Shown in pieces: positions 1-9,863 of a stretch of DNA of 64,000 nt. Made by a program: the position numbers and the translations under genes. The notes under the pieces are model-generated. The model was given only the letters and a program-made list of their open reading frames with translations. It was not told the origin of the DNA and did no database searches. Origin of the DNA: Armigeres subalbatus (taxonomy: Eukaryota; Arthropoda; Insecta; Diptera; Culicidae). The DNA lies in contig NC_085141.1 of assembly GCF_024139115.2 (NCBI RefSeq), positions 246,620,096-246,684,095 of the forward strand, written 5' to 3'. Numbering within the stretch: position 1 is the stretch's first letter; each line of letters opens with the position of its first letter.

Positions 1-1019
1 TGGGTGTTCCAACAGCCGGAATTTTTCGGGAAATTTCGTCTGGATGTTTTTCAAGTATTTCACGTTAAATTTTGAAACCTTACAGCGTATTCTTTAAAAA
101 ATAAATTTGGAAGAATTCCACATAGAAATTCAGTTAAAAAATCCGTTGGAATTTTAACCAGACTCAGTATAAAATCCAGGGAAAACTCGTTATACACTAT
201 CTCGTGAAAATTTTATAGAATATTCTCTTGAATTCTATCAATTTGAAAGTTTAAAAAATAAACATTATTCCACATTTATACAACAAGGACATGATTGAAT
301 TTACAAACCTATTGGATTTTGAAATTTCACGCTAATAATCATGATTTTTATATTGAAGACATTTGAAGACATATTTAAACGACTGTGAAGACATTTGAAT
401 ATATTCTCTGGCATCCCTGATAAGAAGGTGCTTGTTACCGACGCGACAATCACAACAGAATTTGATCCCAAACGAACGGCGCTGGCGCGCGCCGATGTAC
501 CCAAAACAATGAAAATGATTCTTACAGCGACCCGTCCGCACATAATTAATTACGTGTGCGCCGCAGTGCAGTGCACTTCCAGCATAAGTCAGGGCGATTT
601 GTTTGTGCTAGACTCAGCAGCACCACGTTCTGAACGCGCGCATCAAGCCCATACGGCGGATTGATGGGCGCGGGCAGAACGGCAATAACCAAAAATTGTA
701 AAATGTTGAATAAGCAAAAAATATGTATATATACCCTGCAGTATCAATAAAGATTGAAGTTTTCGTTTTAGTCTAAAGACGGCTGTCTGTTGGTTAAGAC
801 CGAAAAAATCCCTGGCATCCAGTAAGGAAAGACTGATTTCCACTCTTCTGCAGCATAGACTTTGGGGCGATTCAAATATGACGTCCACTACTTTTTGGGA
901 TTTCTAGACCCCCTCCCCCCCCTCTGTCACGCTTTTGTGTATACCTAGTACATGTACTGTCACAAAATCTTAGACCCCCTCCCCCTCTAAAACCTGTGAC
1001 ATCATTTTTGAACGACCCC
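1..1019. other. Intergenic, repeat-like, no supported gene
   Basis: No open frame here looks like a real protein. The stretch from about 545 to 815 has a GC-rich start, a TATATATA run and an AATAAA signal followed by a T-rich tail, which is reminiscent of an LTR R/U5 region. I see neither a matching second LTR nor a target duplication, so I do not call one. At 905-1010 a C-rich phrase (GACCCCCTCCCCC) occurs twice about 65 bp apart, a common kind of decayed-repeat sequence. Confidence 0.4.
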
Positions 1020-1283
1020 TTTCTGAGCAAAGTACACTAGCGGGAAGATTAGGAAGGAAAGTATTTCCACATGGTAGTTCAGTCTCGAGTAGATGAAACT
1101 CTCTTCTTGATTCCATCGCATAGGCTTTCAGAGCAAGGCAACTAGCAAGGATCGAGAATCCCGAGTGAAATCTATTAGAGTTGGTCCGCTTCGGCACAAG
1201 TCTTTTGCTAATACCCCGTTGCGTGTAAGGAAAGTCTCGTTCACCCTGGACCTTCGCACAGGGAGGCAATTCGCGCGCGTAAC

Positions 1284-1317
1284 AGTGCTGATTCAGTGAA
1301 TTCAAGCCTTCTTATAT
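1284..1317 (-). promoter_or_regulatory. Candidate TATA/initiator pair, minus strand
   Basis: On the minus strand TATATAAG lies about 27 bases upstream of TCAGCA, which is the usual spacing of a TATA box and an insect initiator. The 250 bases downstream hold an open frame with no family I recognise. It could be the promoter of a repeat-derived transcript, or chance in AT-rich DNA. Confidence 0.2.
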
Positions 1318-1329
1318 ACCACATTGATC

Positions 1330-3360
1330 AAAATGCTCAAATGGTGGGTGCAGTTGACCTCCAGAAACGTCAAATCAGAGACTAACCCGCAGGCAAGCTG
1401 GCGGCCATTACCGCTCGCGGAAAACTGGATATAATCCTAAACCAGTCTTATTTTGAAGCTATAATTGGAGCATATCAGGAGAATTTGTGCAACGGAACCC
1501 CTTACGTTTAATTATTGCTTTAAAAAATTAGTTTTCAATTTCTTTCAATTTAATAATATATGATATATAATAATATGGTATCATAGTCGATGGTCGTGTA
1601 TCATAGTCGATGGTCTGTGTACGTTCCGTATCGCAACTTTATAGCCTTTTCAGATTGGGCCACCCCCCTGGCGTCCTATACTTTCACAAGGGGTTTGACA
1701 ATAGCCACCATGTCCACGGACGGTAGCTCATTACCGTCCGTTGTTATTGTACGAAAATAAACATCATGTGTTTTGTTTACTATTTGTTTTGGTTAAATCT
1801 GAAAATTGTTTTCAAAATAATTTGCAAGATTTACATCATTGACCATGGGAATTATGTTATTTGATGATAAAATATAATAAACTTACGAATTGGAGGGAAT
1901 CTACAGGTGAAATCAAACGCTACACGAAATCATATTTCGTAACTTGTTCTCCCGCCCGAATCAAACAAAAGATATTATTATTGTTTATACTGTGACGAGC
2001 ATCACAGTTGAAATGGTCCGGGGATGCAAATCAAACAACATTCATTAGTGAAAATGAAATGAAATATATGGTGTGCTGAAAGATGTTTTAGGATTATATT
2101 TACATGTCCATAATAACTGGTATTATTTTTGACCAAATTGAAAAAGTGTAGCCAACAATATTTTGGATAAAATCCAGTTGCTTGTAAAGGCACGATTCGG
2201 GAGAAGTACTTTTCAAAATGTATGCTGGACATATTCATGAAGATGTTCGCTACGCTGAGAAGCAGCTCTTGCCACGGGGCTGGATTGGGCTATTTATGAC
2301 TTTGTTAAGTGAGAGGGTATCCAATTATTACGAGGTGTTCAGACTGCAGCAAGATAATATATGTTGACGTTTCCATGTTTCCTTATTTGCCCGCTAATAC
2401 AGGGTTGAATTCAAGGAGAGTTTTAAAATTTAATTTGCGAAATCAAGCATTTGTGTGGCGACAATCGAACATTTTTTTCTGAACAAAGTTTCTACGAAAA
2501 AAACAATATAAAAAAAATATGAAAAGGGATTTTCGAAGAATATTTGAAGCTCTCATTAAGGACAATGAGCGAAGCTACATTCATTAGTTGGGTGCGCCGT
2601 TCTTCGGGCAATCAGACTATTCCTCAATTTATTTTTAAGTTTAAAAAGTATTTTGATTCTGTACCATGATCGAACGGAGATTTGATAGAAAAATTTAGAT
2701 ACTTTTGGGAATTCTCACAAATAAATAAAAAAAGGACGATTGGACCAATTTTCAAGAAATATTATCGAACTAAAATGTATTTCCACCAGTATCTCCATGT
2801 ATGAAGGGCAACTCAGCAATTTATTTTTTTTTCAAAAATGGAAACTGAACCATTGCGTTCTACTCGACAATCAATGATACAGCTTCTAACAAAATCGAAT
2901 CGTTTGAATGTGAAAAAATTTAAACTGGATTTTGGATGAATTAATGCGTTACCAATCCATGTTTTATTTAAGGTTATTCTACTTTATATATACATCCCAT
3001 TCAAATGTACAGTTGTCCCACGTGAAAAATGTTGAAATCCAAAGTATATTAAGCCATTCAAGGAGCAGAATTGAAACAATTTATGAAATCATGTTTATTC
3101 ATCAAATATATTCGTTTTACAACCATTCCTACGTTTTAAATTGTCTTCCGCATTGGCCCTTGAACTTTGAAAATTTATTCGATTTGTTCTATTAAATCTA
3201 GGTTTAAGTTAAATACTTCATGTTAATTCTAGAGAGCATCTGTTTTTAAACAATTCATGTTGAATAAGTGGAGAATAAATAATTATCATCATTATTTTTC
3301 ATCATATAAAATGCTTTCCACAAAACCATCACAATCCGAGTTATTCTTCAGCGCTCAGAA
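1330..3360. other. AT-rich intergenic stretch without genes
   Basis: No coding sequence is supported. A direct duplication of about 20 bp containing TATCATAGTCGATGGTC occurs at 1580-1617. The rest is AT-rich with short random open frames. Nothing else is evident. Confidence 0.5.
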
Positions 3361-3365
3361 GATTT

Positions 3366-3520
3366 CTCGCTTAACTTTTCAAAAGGACCTAAGTAACATT
3401 TTTTTCATGAATTAATTTGAATACTGCAATCAATAGCTTTCATGTTGTTCTGTTGATTGCGCTATTCAAATTAATTCATGAAAAAAATGTTACTTAGGTC
3501 CTTTTGAAAAGTTAAGCGAG
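3366..3520. mobile_element. Palindromic MITE, about 155 bp
   Basis: Two arms of about 70 bp (3366-3435 and 3451-3520) are near-perfect reverse complements, starting CTCGCTTAAC and ending GTTAAGCGAG. ATTT flanks both ends and may be a 4-bp target duplication. It encodes no protein. This is the form of a foldback MITE mobilised in trans; I cannot name its superfamily. Confidence 0.75.
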
Positions 3521-3974
3521 ATTTCCATCTAACATGCATTCGACCCTGCTGCGACAGAAAGAGCATGACTGTCAACTACGAAACGAAATGAAAACAGAGA
3601 GAATTTTCTCTCTGGCAAAGAGAGCGTGACGCTTGTCAGTTTTGTTTTGTTGAATTTCTCCCTGCATTCCAGTTAGAACGAAAGCTCTCTCGTAATAATT
3701 GTTCGTAATAAATTCTTTATGACTCTTTTTAGCGGGTATCTTTTGACAGCGCAAAATGTATGGAATATTACGTAAATAATGACATCATAAAGCGTATTTA
3801 CCCTGAAACGCCAATTATTATGTCATTAATGGCGTAATCTGAATAGGCTATTAAACTGTGTTTTTCGTGTTGAACCGATTCGATATTATTATTTTTCCAT
3901 GGTATTGGAAACGACTGGAAATAGTTTTTATGTAGAAATTTTGGCTATCTCAGTCTTTAAAACCATTAAACGAT

Positions 3975-4965
3975 TATCGTTTTACTCTGCCCGACGTTTC
4001 GGCCATTGGATGTGGCCTTTTTCAAGGGAAAAACTATATTTTTTGAGAGAATGTTTTGTTACAATGTTGCACAGTTTCAGTTACTTAATCTAATCTTACT
4101 TGGTCAATCGTTTTTGTCCTAATTTACATGTCGTTCTGGGTGTCGTATGGTCATAGTATTGGCTTCTAAATGTGTCAAATATTAGTATTTAGTTAATATA
4201 CATTGTTTTATGAGGTAATTCTTACTTTTGCGGTGGTTTTGTTCTACAATTTGATATTTTATCAACGGTCACAGTGCTCGACATAACAACGACTGTTTTG
4301 AAAATGGTGAATTTATGTTCATTAGTTTTATCCCGGATTCAAACTCTGTGTGTTGCTAATCTAATCTGTTCGTCTGTGCTTTCTACTCTTATAGTTTTTG
4401 ATAGTGTGTAGTATGCCAGCGTATGTTGTGTTGAGATTATCAACATCTGTACGGTAATTGACAGTATTGGTGTGATTTGAGATGTGGCACATCTCTAAGA
4501 TGGGGAGAGCTGAGGCTCTGCGAGAATGGTCTAGTATGCTTGTTTTAGTTAAGTCAAATTCATGGTCTTGATCAATAATGTGTTTCATCAGTGCTGTAGT
4601 TTCTCTTAGTCTAGCTATCTCATTATTTGTCTGTGTGGTGTTTACTTCTACGAGCTTTTGGTGTTTATTTATGTGTGTTTGATGTCCACTTAGTCGTGTT
4701 TTTAATTGGTTTCTAGTCATACCAATGTATGTGTTATCACAATTTTTGCATGGGATTTTGTAAATAACATTTGATTGATGTGTTATGGGGACTGGATCTT
4801 TTACCTGTTTTAAGATGTTTTTAGTTGTTTTTATGGTTCGATATGCTAATTTTACCTGTGGATAGTCAATTTTAAGGCAGTGTGCGATGTTGGTGGTCAG
4901 CTGGGGGATGAACGGAATCGATTTGTAGGTATTATTTTTCCTGTTTCGATTATAACTAATTACTG
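3975..4965 (-). mobile_element. Penelope-like element 3' fragment (GIY-YIG domain)
   Basis: The minus strand encodes the C-terminal end of a Penelope-like retroelement. A cysteine pair (KIPCKNCDNTYIG) leads into a GIY-YIG-type nuclease motif at about 4690-4770. Downstream come the conserved arginine region, an HIIDQDHEFD segment and an LPILEM segment typical of this domain. The frame stops at 4361. The 3' tail (about 3975-4030) holds the CCGAAACGTCGG phrase seen in the terminal repeats of these elements. The reverse transcriptase is absent, so this is a truncated copy. It abuts the CR1-clade LINE leader near 4970. Coding identity is fairly sure; the outer limits are approximate. Confidence 0.75.
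3985..4030 (-). ncRNA. Hammerhead-ribozyme-like relic in Penelope tail
   Basis: On the minus strand, CTTGAAAA is followed by a short GGCC...GGCC stem and then CGAAACGTC. Hammerhead ribozymes of Penelope-like elements have CTGATGA, stem II, then GAAAC and a GTC-type cleavage site, so the second half of the core is present and the first half is degenerate. It is probably no longer self-cleaving. Confidence 0.4.
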
Positions 4966-5175
4966 TGAAATCGTGCGTGGATGTTAAGTGTATATTAAAT
5001 AAGTGTATAATAAATAAACTATTGTGAAAACGATCAGTCGATCACGGTGTTGTGTTTTACATCTTTCGCTTCACTGTTCCCTTGCTGCACTTTTTCGGCG
5101 ACCGTACTTTCAAACTGTCCGTGCTTAGAGCATTTCCACCGTTGATTCATAAAGCAGAATAACACCAAACTAATT

Positions 5176-6033
5176 ATGGAATCCGCCTGTGATCATTGCG
5201 CCAAGCCCGTTAAAGACGATGAAGAATACATCTCTTGCATGGCATTCTGCGATAGAATGATCCATTTGAGGTGCTCTAGCATTAAATTAACGAAGACCTT
5301 CGTAAATGTTATCAACTCGTATTCCAATTTGTTCTGGATGTGCGACGCTTGCGCGAAACTCATGAAATGTGCACGGTTCAAGTCTACTGTTTCTTCGCTC
5401 GGTAACACGATCGAGGCAATTACCGAGAGACATGAGATCGCCCATGCTGAACTCAAAGCGGAAATCGTAAAGCAGGGAAATCAGATCGCTCAGTTGTCGA
5501 AAGGCATCGCTCTTACTACTCCGAGTCGGTCCAGTCCGAGAACTCTCTTACGCCAACCACCTTTAAAACGACGTCGCGATGATAGCTTGCTCATCAGCAA
5601 ATCTCTCGTTAGCGGTACTAGAGCAAGTGTTTGCTCTGTTTCTGCTGAGGTTCTTACTGTCCCTGAATCCGACGAGCAGTTCTGGTTGTATCTCTCAAGA
5701 ATACATCCTAGTGTGCAATGCGAGTCCATCGAAAAACTGGTGAAAGAATGTGTCCAGTGCGAAGATCCCGTTAAGGTTATTCCGCTAGTGAAGAAAGGTG
5801 CCGATACCAGCAGAATGAGCTTCGTTTCGTTCAAGGTCGGATTGGCCGTAAGACTAAAGGAAGTCGCACTCCGCCCAGACACCTGGCCGACAGGAATACT
5901 TTTCCGAGAGTTTGAGGACCTCTCAAAAAACCTATGGATGCCCCATGTGAACACGCCTTCTGTCGTCATCTCTCCAGACCCGAACGCCTCCCAGTTTCTG
6001 ACTCCCACTTCCGGACAGGATCCGGCATGTTGA
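5176..6033 (+). CDS. CR1-clade LINE ORF1, PHD-type zinc finger protein
   Basis: A 285-residue open frame. Residues 6-60 contain paired cysteines and histidines (CDHC, CMAFC, HLRC, CDAC) in the spacing of a PHD/RING-like finger, followed by a possible coiled coil at about residues 75-115 and a basic patch (KRRRD). Residues 170-250 form a conserved CR1 ORF1 C-terminal block that probably binds nucleic acid. ORF1 proteins coat the LINE RNA and act as chaperones. The frame stops at 6033, but protein-like sequence goes on in another frame from about 5934, suggesting a frameshift near the end. The ATG at 5176 follows an untranslated leader and is the first that precedes the finger. Confidence 0.75.
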   Translation: MESACDHCAKPVKDDEEYISCMAFCDRMIHLRCSSIKLTKTFVNVINSYSNLFWMCDACAKLMKCARFKSTVSSLGNTIEAITERHEIAHAELKAEIVKQGNQIAQLSKGIALTTPSRSSPRTLLRQPPLKRRRDDSLLISKSLVSGTRASVCSVSAEVLTVPESDEQFWLYLSRIHPSVQCESIEKLVKECVQCEDPVKVIPLVKKGADTSRMSFVSFKVGLAVRLKEVALRPDTWPTGILFREFEDLSKNLWMPHVNTPSVVISPDPNASQFLTPTSGQDPAC

Positions 6034-6660
6034 TTGAAAACCACTGCGAAACCGCCCAACGTTCTTCCGTACGATGCCAAATCACCTCTCCTGAAGACTT
6101 CGCATCACCCAGACGCACAATAGAAAGCTTGTTGGAAGCCCCTGATCCCCTCAATCCAGTCCCGCTCTCTGCTGCCTCCGATCATCATAGCCGTCTGGGT
6201 CCTGAGATTGGTGGTAGAAAAGGGGGCTTCCACCATGCTTGCACAGGCAAGTATTCTTCTGATTGTAGTTCTTCTCTTTCCTCCACCCAGGACCCAGGAC
6301 CTCCACCTTCGTTGCCTCATGCTGCTCAAAATTCCAGCACCTCACCCGGTGGTGATTTCCATCGAGATTCGCATTCCTCTCTGCTGGTCCACAACGCAAG
6401 TCAACAAGCTTCCATTGGATCTCCAGGACGCCCCATGGAAAGCATTTTGGGAGAATTTCCCGGTTGCTCTAGTTCAGTCGCGCCTGTTGCAGCCAACGTT
6501 CTTCGAAGTCGTCCTGGCCCTGAACTTAGATGTAGATCGGGGAGCTCCCAACCTGCTATTGCAGGCAAGTACTCTTACATCCCTGAACCTTCACCGCCTG
6601 ATGCCGTTCAAACTTCTAGAGCCCCGTTTGTGGATTCCAACCTCGTTTGCGTTGACGAAG
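5985..6660 (+). pseudogene. ORF1-ORF2 linker with internal duplication
   Basis: Between the frameshifted end of ORF1 and the first ORF2 methionine lies low-complexity Pro/Ser-rich coding sequence. Two diverged copies of about 315 bp are visible: ESLLEAP near 6125 against ESILGEF near 6437, and GKYSSD near 6247 against GKYSYI near 6565. This looks like a tandem duplication inside the element. Whether the linker belongs to ORF1 by frameshift or is untranslated cannot be decided here. Confidence 0.5.
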
Positions 6661-6665
6661 TGCTG

Positions 6666-8746
6666 ATGTATTATCAGAACGCCGGTGGGATGAACTGTGA
6701 TGTCGAACAATATTTTCTTGCCACGTCCGATGATTGCTACGATGTGATTGTGTTGGCTGAAACCTGGCTCGACTCCCGTACCCTATCTAGTCAGGTCTTT
6801 GGGCCTGAATACGAAGTTTTTCGCTGCGACCGTGGCCCCATGAACAGTCGCAAATCAACTGGAGGAGGCGTCCTAATCGCAGTGAATAAAAAACGAAAAG
6901 CAAGAGTTATTTACAACGACTTATGGGGATGTGTCGAGCAAGTATGGGTGCGCCTCCAGCTTACCCATCGTTTGGTGTTCCTTTGTGGACTATACATACC
7001 TCCTGATCGTGTTCGCGAGGATACACTTATTGAAGCCCACACACAATCAGTCTTGTAAGTGATAGAAATGACTAATGCTTCGGACGAAATCATCATTATC
7101 GGCGATTTCAATCCGCCAGGAATTTCGTGGAGTTCCTCCTGCAACGGGTTCCTTCACATAGATATGGAACGATCTTCATTACACTGTCACGCCTCCAAAC
7201 TCCTCGATTACTACAGCACAGCCACGTTACGTCAAATCAATCACGTTACCAACGAAAATAATCGCAGCCTGGATCTGTGTTTTGTTAGCGCTCAGGACGC
7301 TGCTCCACTAATTTCGCATGCTCCATCACCGTTAGTTAAAGTAGTTAACCATCATCCTTCGTTGATACTCAAGCTGAACAACACGCGAGCCAATGTTGTT
7401 GCATCGATCGAGCCCATAATCTACAATTTCCATAACGCCGATCATCATAGCATTGCTGAGTTCTTTGCTACATTGGATTGGGTTGACATTCTTGGCGGTT
7501 GTGATGCAGAGAATGCGGCATTGACTTTATCGCATATTATTGGACACGTGATTGAAAGACATGTTCCTAAGAAAATCGTCGCTCCTTATAGTTGTCCTTG
7601 GCAGACCCGTCAGCTTCGTAGAATGAAAATTGCTAAAAGAGCTGCTCTCAAGCGCTATTCCAAACACGGTTCCTTATCGTTGCGTGAGCACTACAAAAAA
7701 TTAAACTCTGCGTACACCCCAATCCATCTGTCAGCTATTTGCCGCCAAGTTTGTGAGCACCTATTGTAACGAAGTCATCTCTGATGTCACAAACGCTGAG
7801 GCTGCTAACAACGTTCCTGCAGTCGGGATCACTTGGGCCACGTTTTTCGTAGATGCAGAAATGATCCGTAGAGCTAACTCGCAGTTAAAATCATCCATGA
7901 GTCCAGGTCCGGATGGCATTCCGTCTGCGTTCTTGAAAAGGCACATCGAACTTCTGCTCGCTCCCTTTCAATTGATTTTCAACAAATCGCTATCCAGTGG
8001 ACTTTTTCCGTCCGTGTGGAAAACCGCTACAATGTTTCCCGTGTACAAGAAGGGTGATCGAAAAGATGTCAACAATTATCGCGGCATCTCATCCTTGTGC
8101 GCTGCATCCAAATTATTGGAGCTAGTTATAACCACTCATATCTCACTGTAAGCAACATCTGAGTGCCGATCAACATGGGTTCATCTCAGGCAGATCTACG
8201 ACCACTAATCTTTTGTGCCTAACTTCGAGCATTACCGACAGCTTTGTGCAGAAAGCACAAACGGACGTTGTATATACGGACCTATCTGCAGCTTTCGATG
8301 AAATTAACCACGCTATCACGGTTGCGAAATTGGAAAGACTTGGCATTGCGGGTTATCTTTTGCGCTGGTTCCATTCATATCTCACCGGACGGAGACTGTC
8401 TGTTACGGTAGGCAATTCTCAGTCCACTGAATTTTTGGCAACCTCAGGCATTCCTCAGGGAAGCCATCTTGGCCCCTTGATATTCCTCTTGTATTTCAAC
8501 GATGTAAACAATGTGCTTCGAGGTCCGCGACTGTCGTATGCGGATGATATGAAGCTCTATGCACTAATTCGGTCTATCTCTGACGCAATGGACCTACAAC
8601 AAGATATTAATTCATTTGCGGCTTGGTGCACATTGAACCGGATGGTTGTCAATCCTAGCAAATGTTCCGTGATCTCTTTCACTCGTGTACATCAGCCAAT
8701 AATTTACAACTATGAGCTCAATGGAATTGTGATGCAACGTGTGAAC
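6666..8746 (+). pseudogene. CR1-clade ORF2, 5' part: endonuclease and reverse transcriptase
   Basis: ORF2 nicks the target and reverse-transcribes the LINE RNA. The endonuclease covers about 6666-7400 (LAETWLDSRT, GDFNPPGISW, SLDLCF). The reverse transcriptase covers about 7850-8746 (SPGPDGIPS, FPVYKKGD, YTDLSAAFD, SGIPQGSHLGP and the catalytic SYADDMKL). Defects are an in-frame TAA at 7056-7058, a frameshift with apparent internal deletion near 7715-7745, and a frameshift near 8150. The frame then breaks into foreign sequence after 8746 and resumes at about 13558. The YADD active site is intact, but the gene cannot make one protein. Confidence 0.8.
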
Positions 8747-9119
8747 AAAATCATCAACAACACCAAATATATCAGCAACAACAACAACAACAGGAAACAC
8801 AACTACCGAATCCTGACAGCCAATTTGAGTTAGATCCGATGAGACCACCCATCGTCCGTCTGACTCAGCAATCCACCGAAGGAGACGGTCGTTTCCTTAA
8901 AGCCAGACTACGTGACCCGAGGATTATGAAGGTTGTCCGGTTGTTTTTGGCATACATGAAGGACCAGTCTGCTAATGTATGCGTCGAGGGAATGACTCCA
9001 ACGAGCATCAGGATGCTCCTTGCATCTGAAGGACTGCCGACTGCACCAGAACATCTGAGCGATTCCAAGCAACAGCATCAAAATTTAAGAAAATTTTTAA
9101 TTCATGATTTTCTATTGAG
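8747..9119 (+). pseudogene. Captured coding segment of unknown gene (polyQ then conserved-looking block)
   Basis: This stretch lies between the broken LINE ORF2 and the inverted-repeat transposon. In frame from 8716 it reads a glutamine-rich run, then PNPDSQFELDPMRPPIVRL and a block of about 70 residues with protein-like composition (FLKARLRDPRIMKVVRL, EGLPTAPEHLSDSK). It matches no LINE domain I know. On the far side of the transposon, 13426-13506 can be read in the same sense as a Cys/Pro-containing peptide ending in TAG, and an AATAAA-bearing tail follows. The two may be halves of one retroposed or captured gene, later split by the transposon. The source gene is unrecognised. Confidence 0.45.
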
Positions 9120-9640
9120 TTGAAACTTTGCACAGTTTTTCAATTTCATCTAAATCGTCATTTTTCGATATCAAATCTTCATATTGAGTCACGACTAACT
9201 TTTCAAAAGGGTGTATGTGAAAATGGTTCAAAAATATTTAAAAAGCTGCACAGCAAAAACGGAATGTTCGATTGTTATGATTTTTTCAGCAAAGTTAGAC
9301 AACTAAATGGTAATTCTTAAGAAAATGAGCACAGTAAAAAAAATTTTTTGCCTTTAAAAATATCATTTTTGTCACAAAACTCAAATATCTCAAAACCCTA
9401 TCTTTTTCGAACGTAATTTTTTAGGGAAAACGGTCCATTATATTAGCTATCTACCATAAAATTTGGTGATGGTAAACTAATAAACAAAAAGTTATGACAT
9501 TTCAAACATTTCACAATTTTCACATATAGTAAAAAAAAAAAAAATTCCGTGTATTTTTTTTTCAAGAATCGCAGTTTGATGCTGATTTTATTGTTAAGGG
9601 CCTTGCGTGAGTTAAACAAGTTGTTTGTATGATATTCCAT
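9120..9640 (+). repeat. Left terminal inverted repeat of the transposon
   Basis: Reverse complement of 12890-13410 with small differences, including A-run length changes and about one substitution per 20-30 bases. The divergence between the two arms suggests the element is not a very recent insertion. Confidence 0.85.
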
Positions 9641-9863
9641 ATTTATGTATTCATCGATATTATGTATATTATATGTATAAATATTATATGTATAAATAAA
9701 TAAAAATGAATTAATATTATCCTAAGTATTAAATTAAATGTGGCAGTTACACAATGTTGTTATAGAAACTCTAAGAGTTTTGGGTTTGAATTTTGGTATG
9801 GGTTATGATATCATGAAAACAGTTTATTAATACTTATTTTTTATTTATTTTGATTCAATTTTT

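Noticed and set aside
540..815. LTR-like region with TATA-like run and AATAAA
   Set aside because: No partner LTR, primer-binding site or clear 4-6 bp duplication in the window.
4361..4720. Bacterial-type GIY-YIG nuclease gene acquired by transfer
   Set aside because: The domain context and 3' tail fit a Penelope-like retroelement, which carries such a domain itself.
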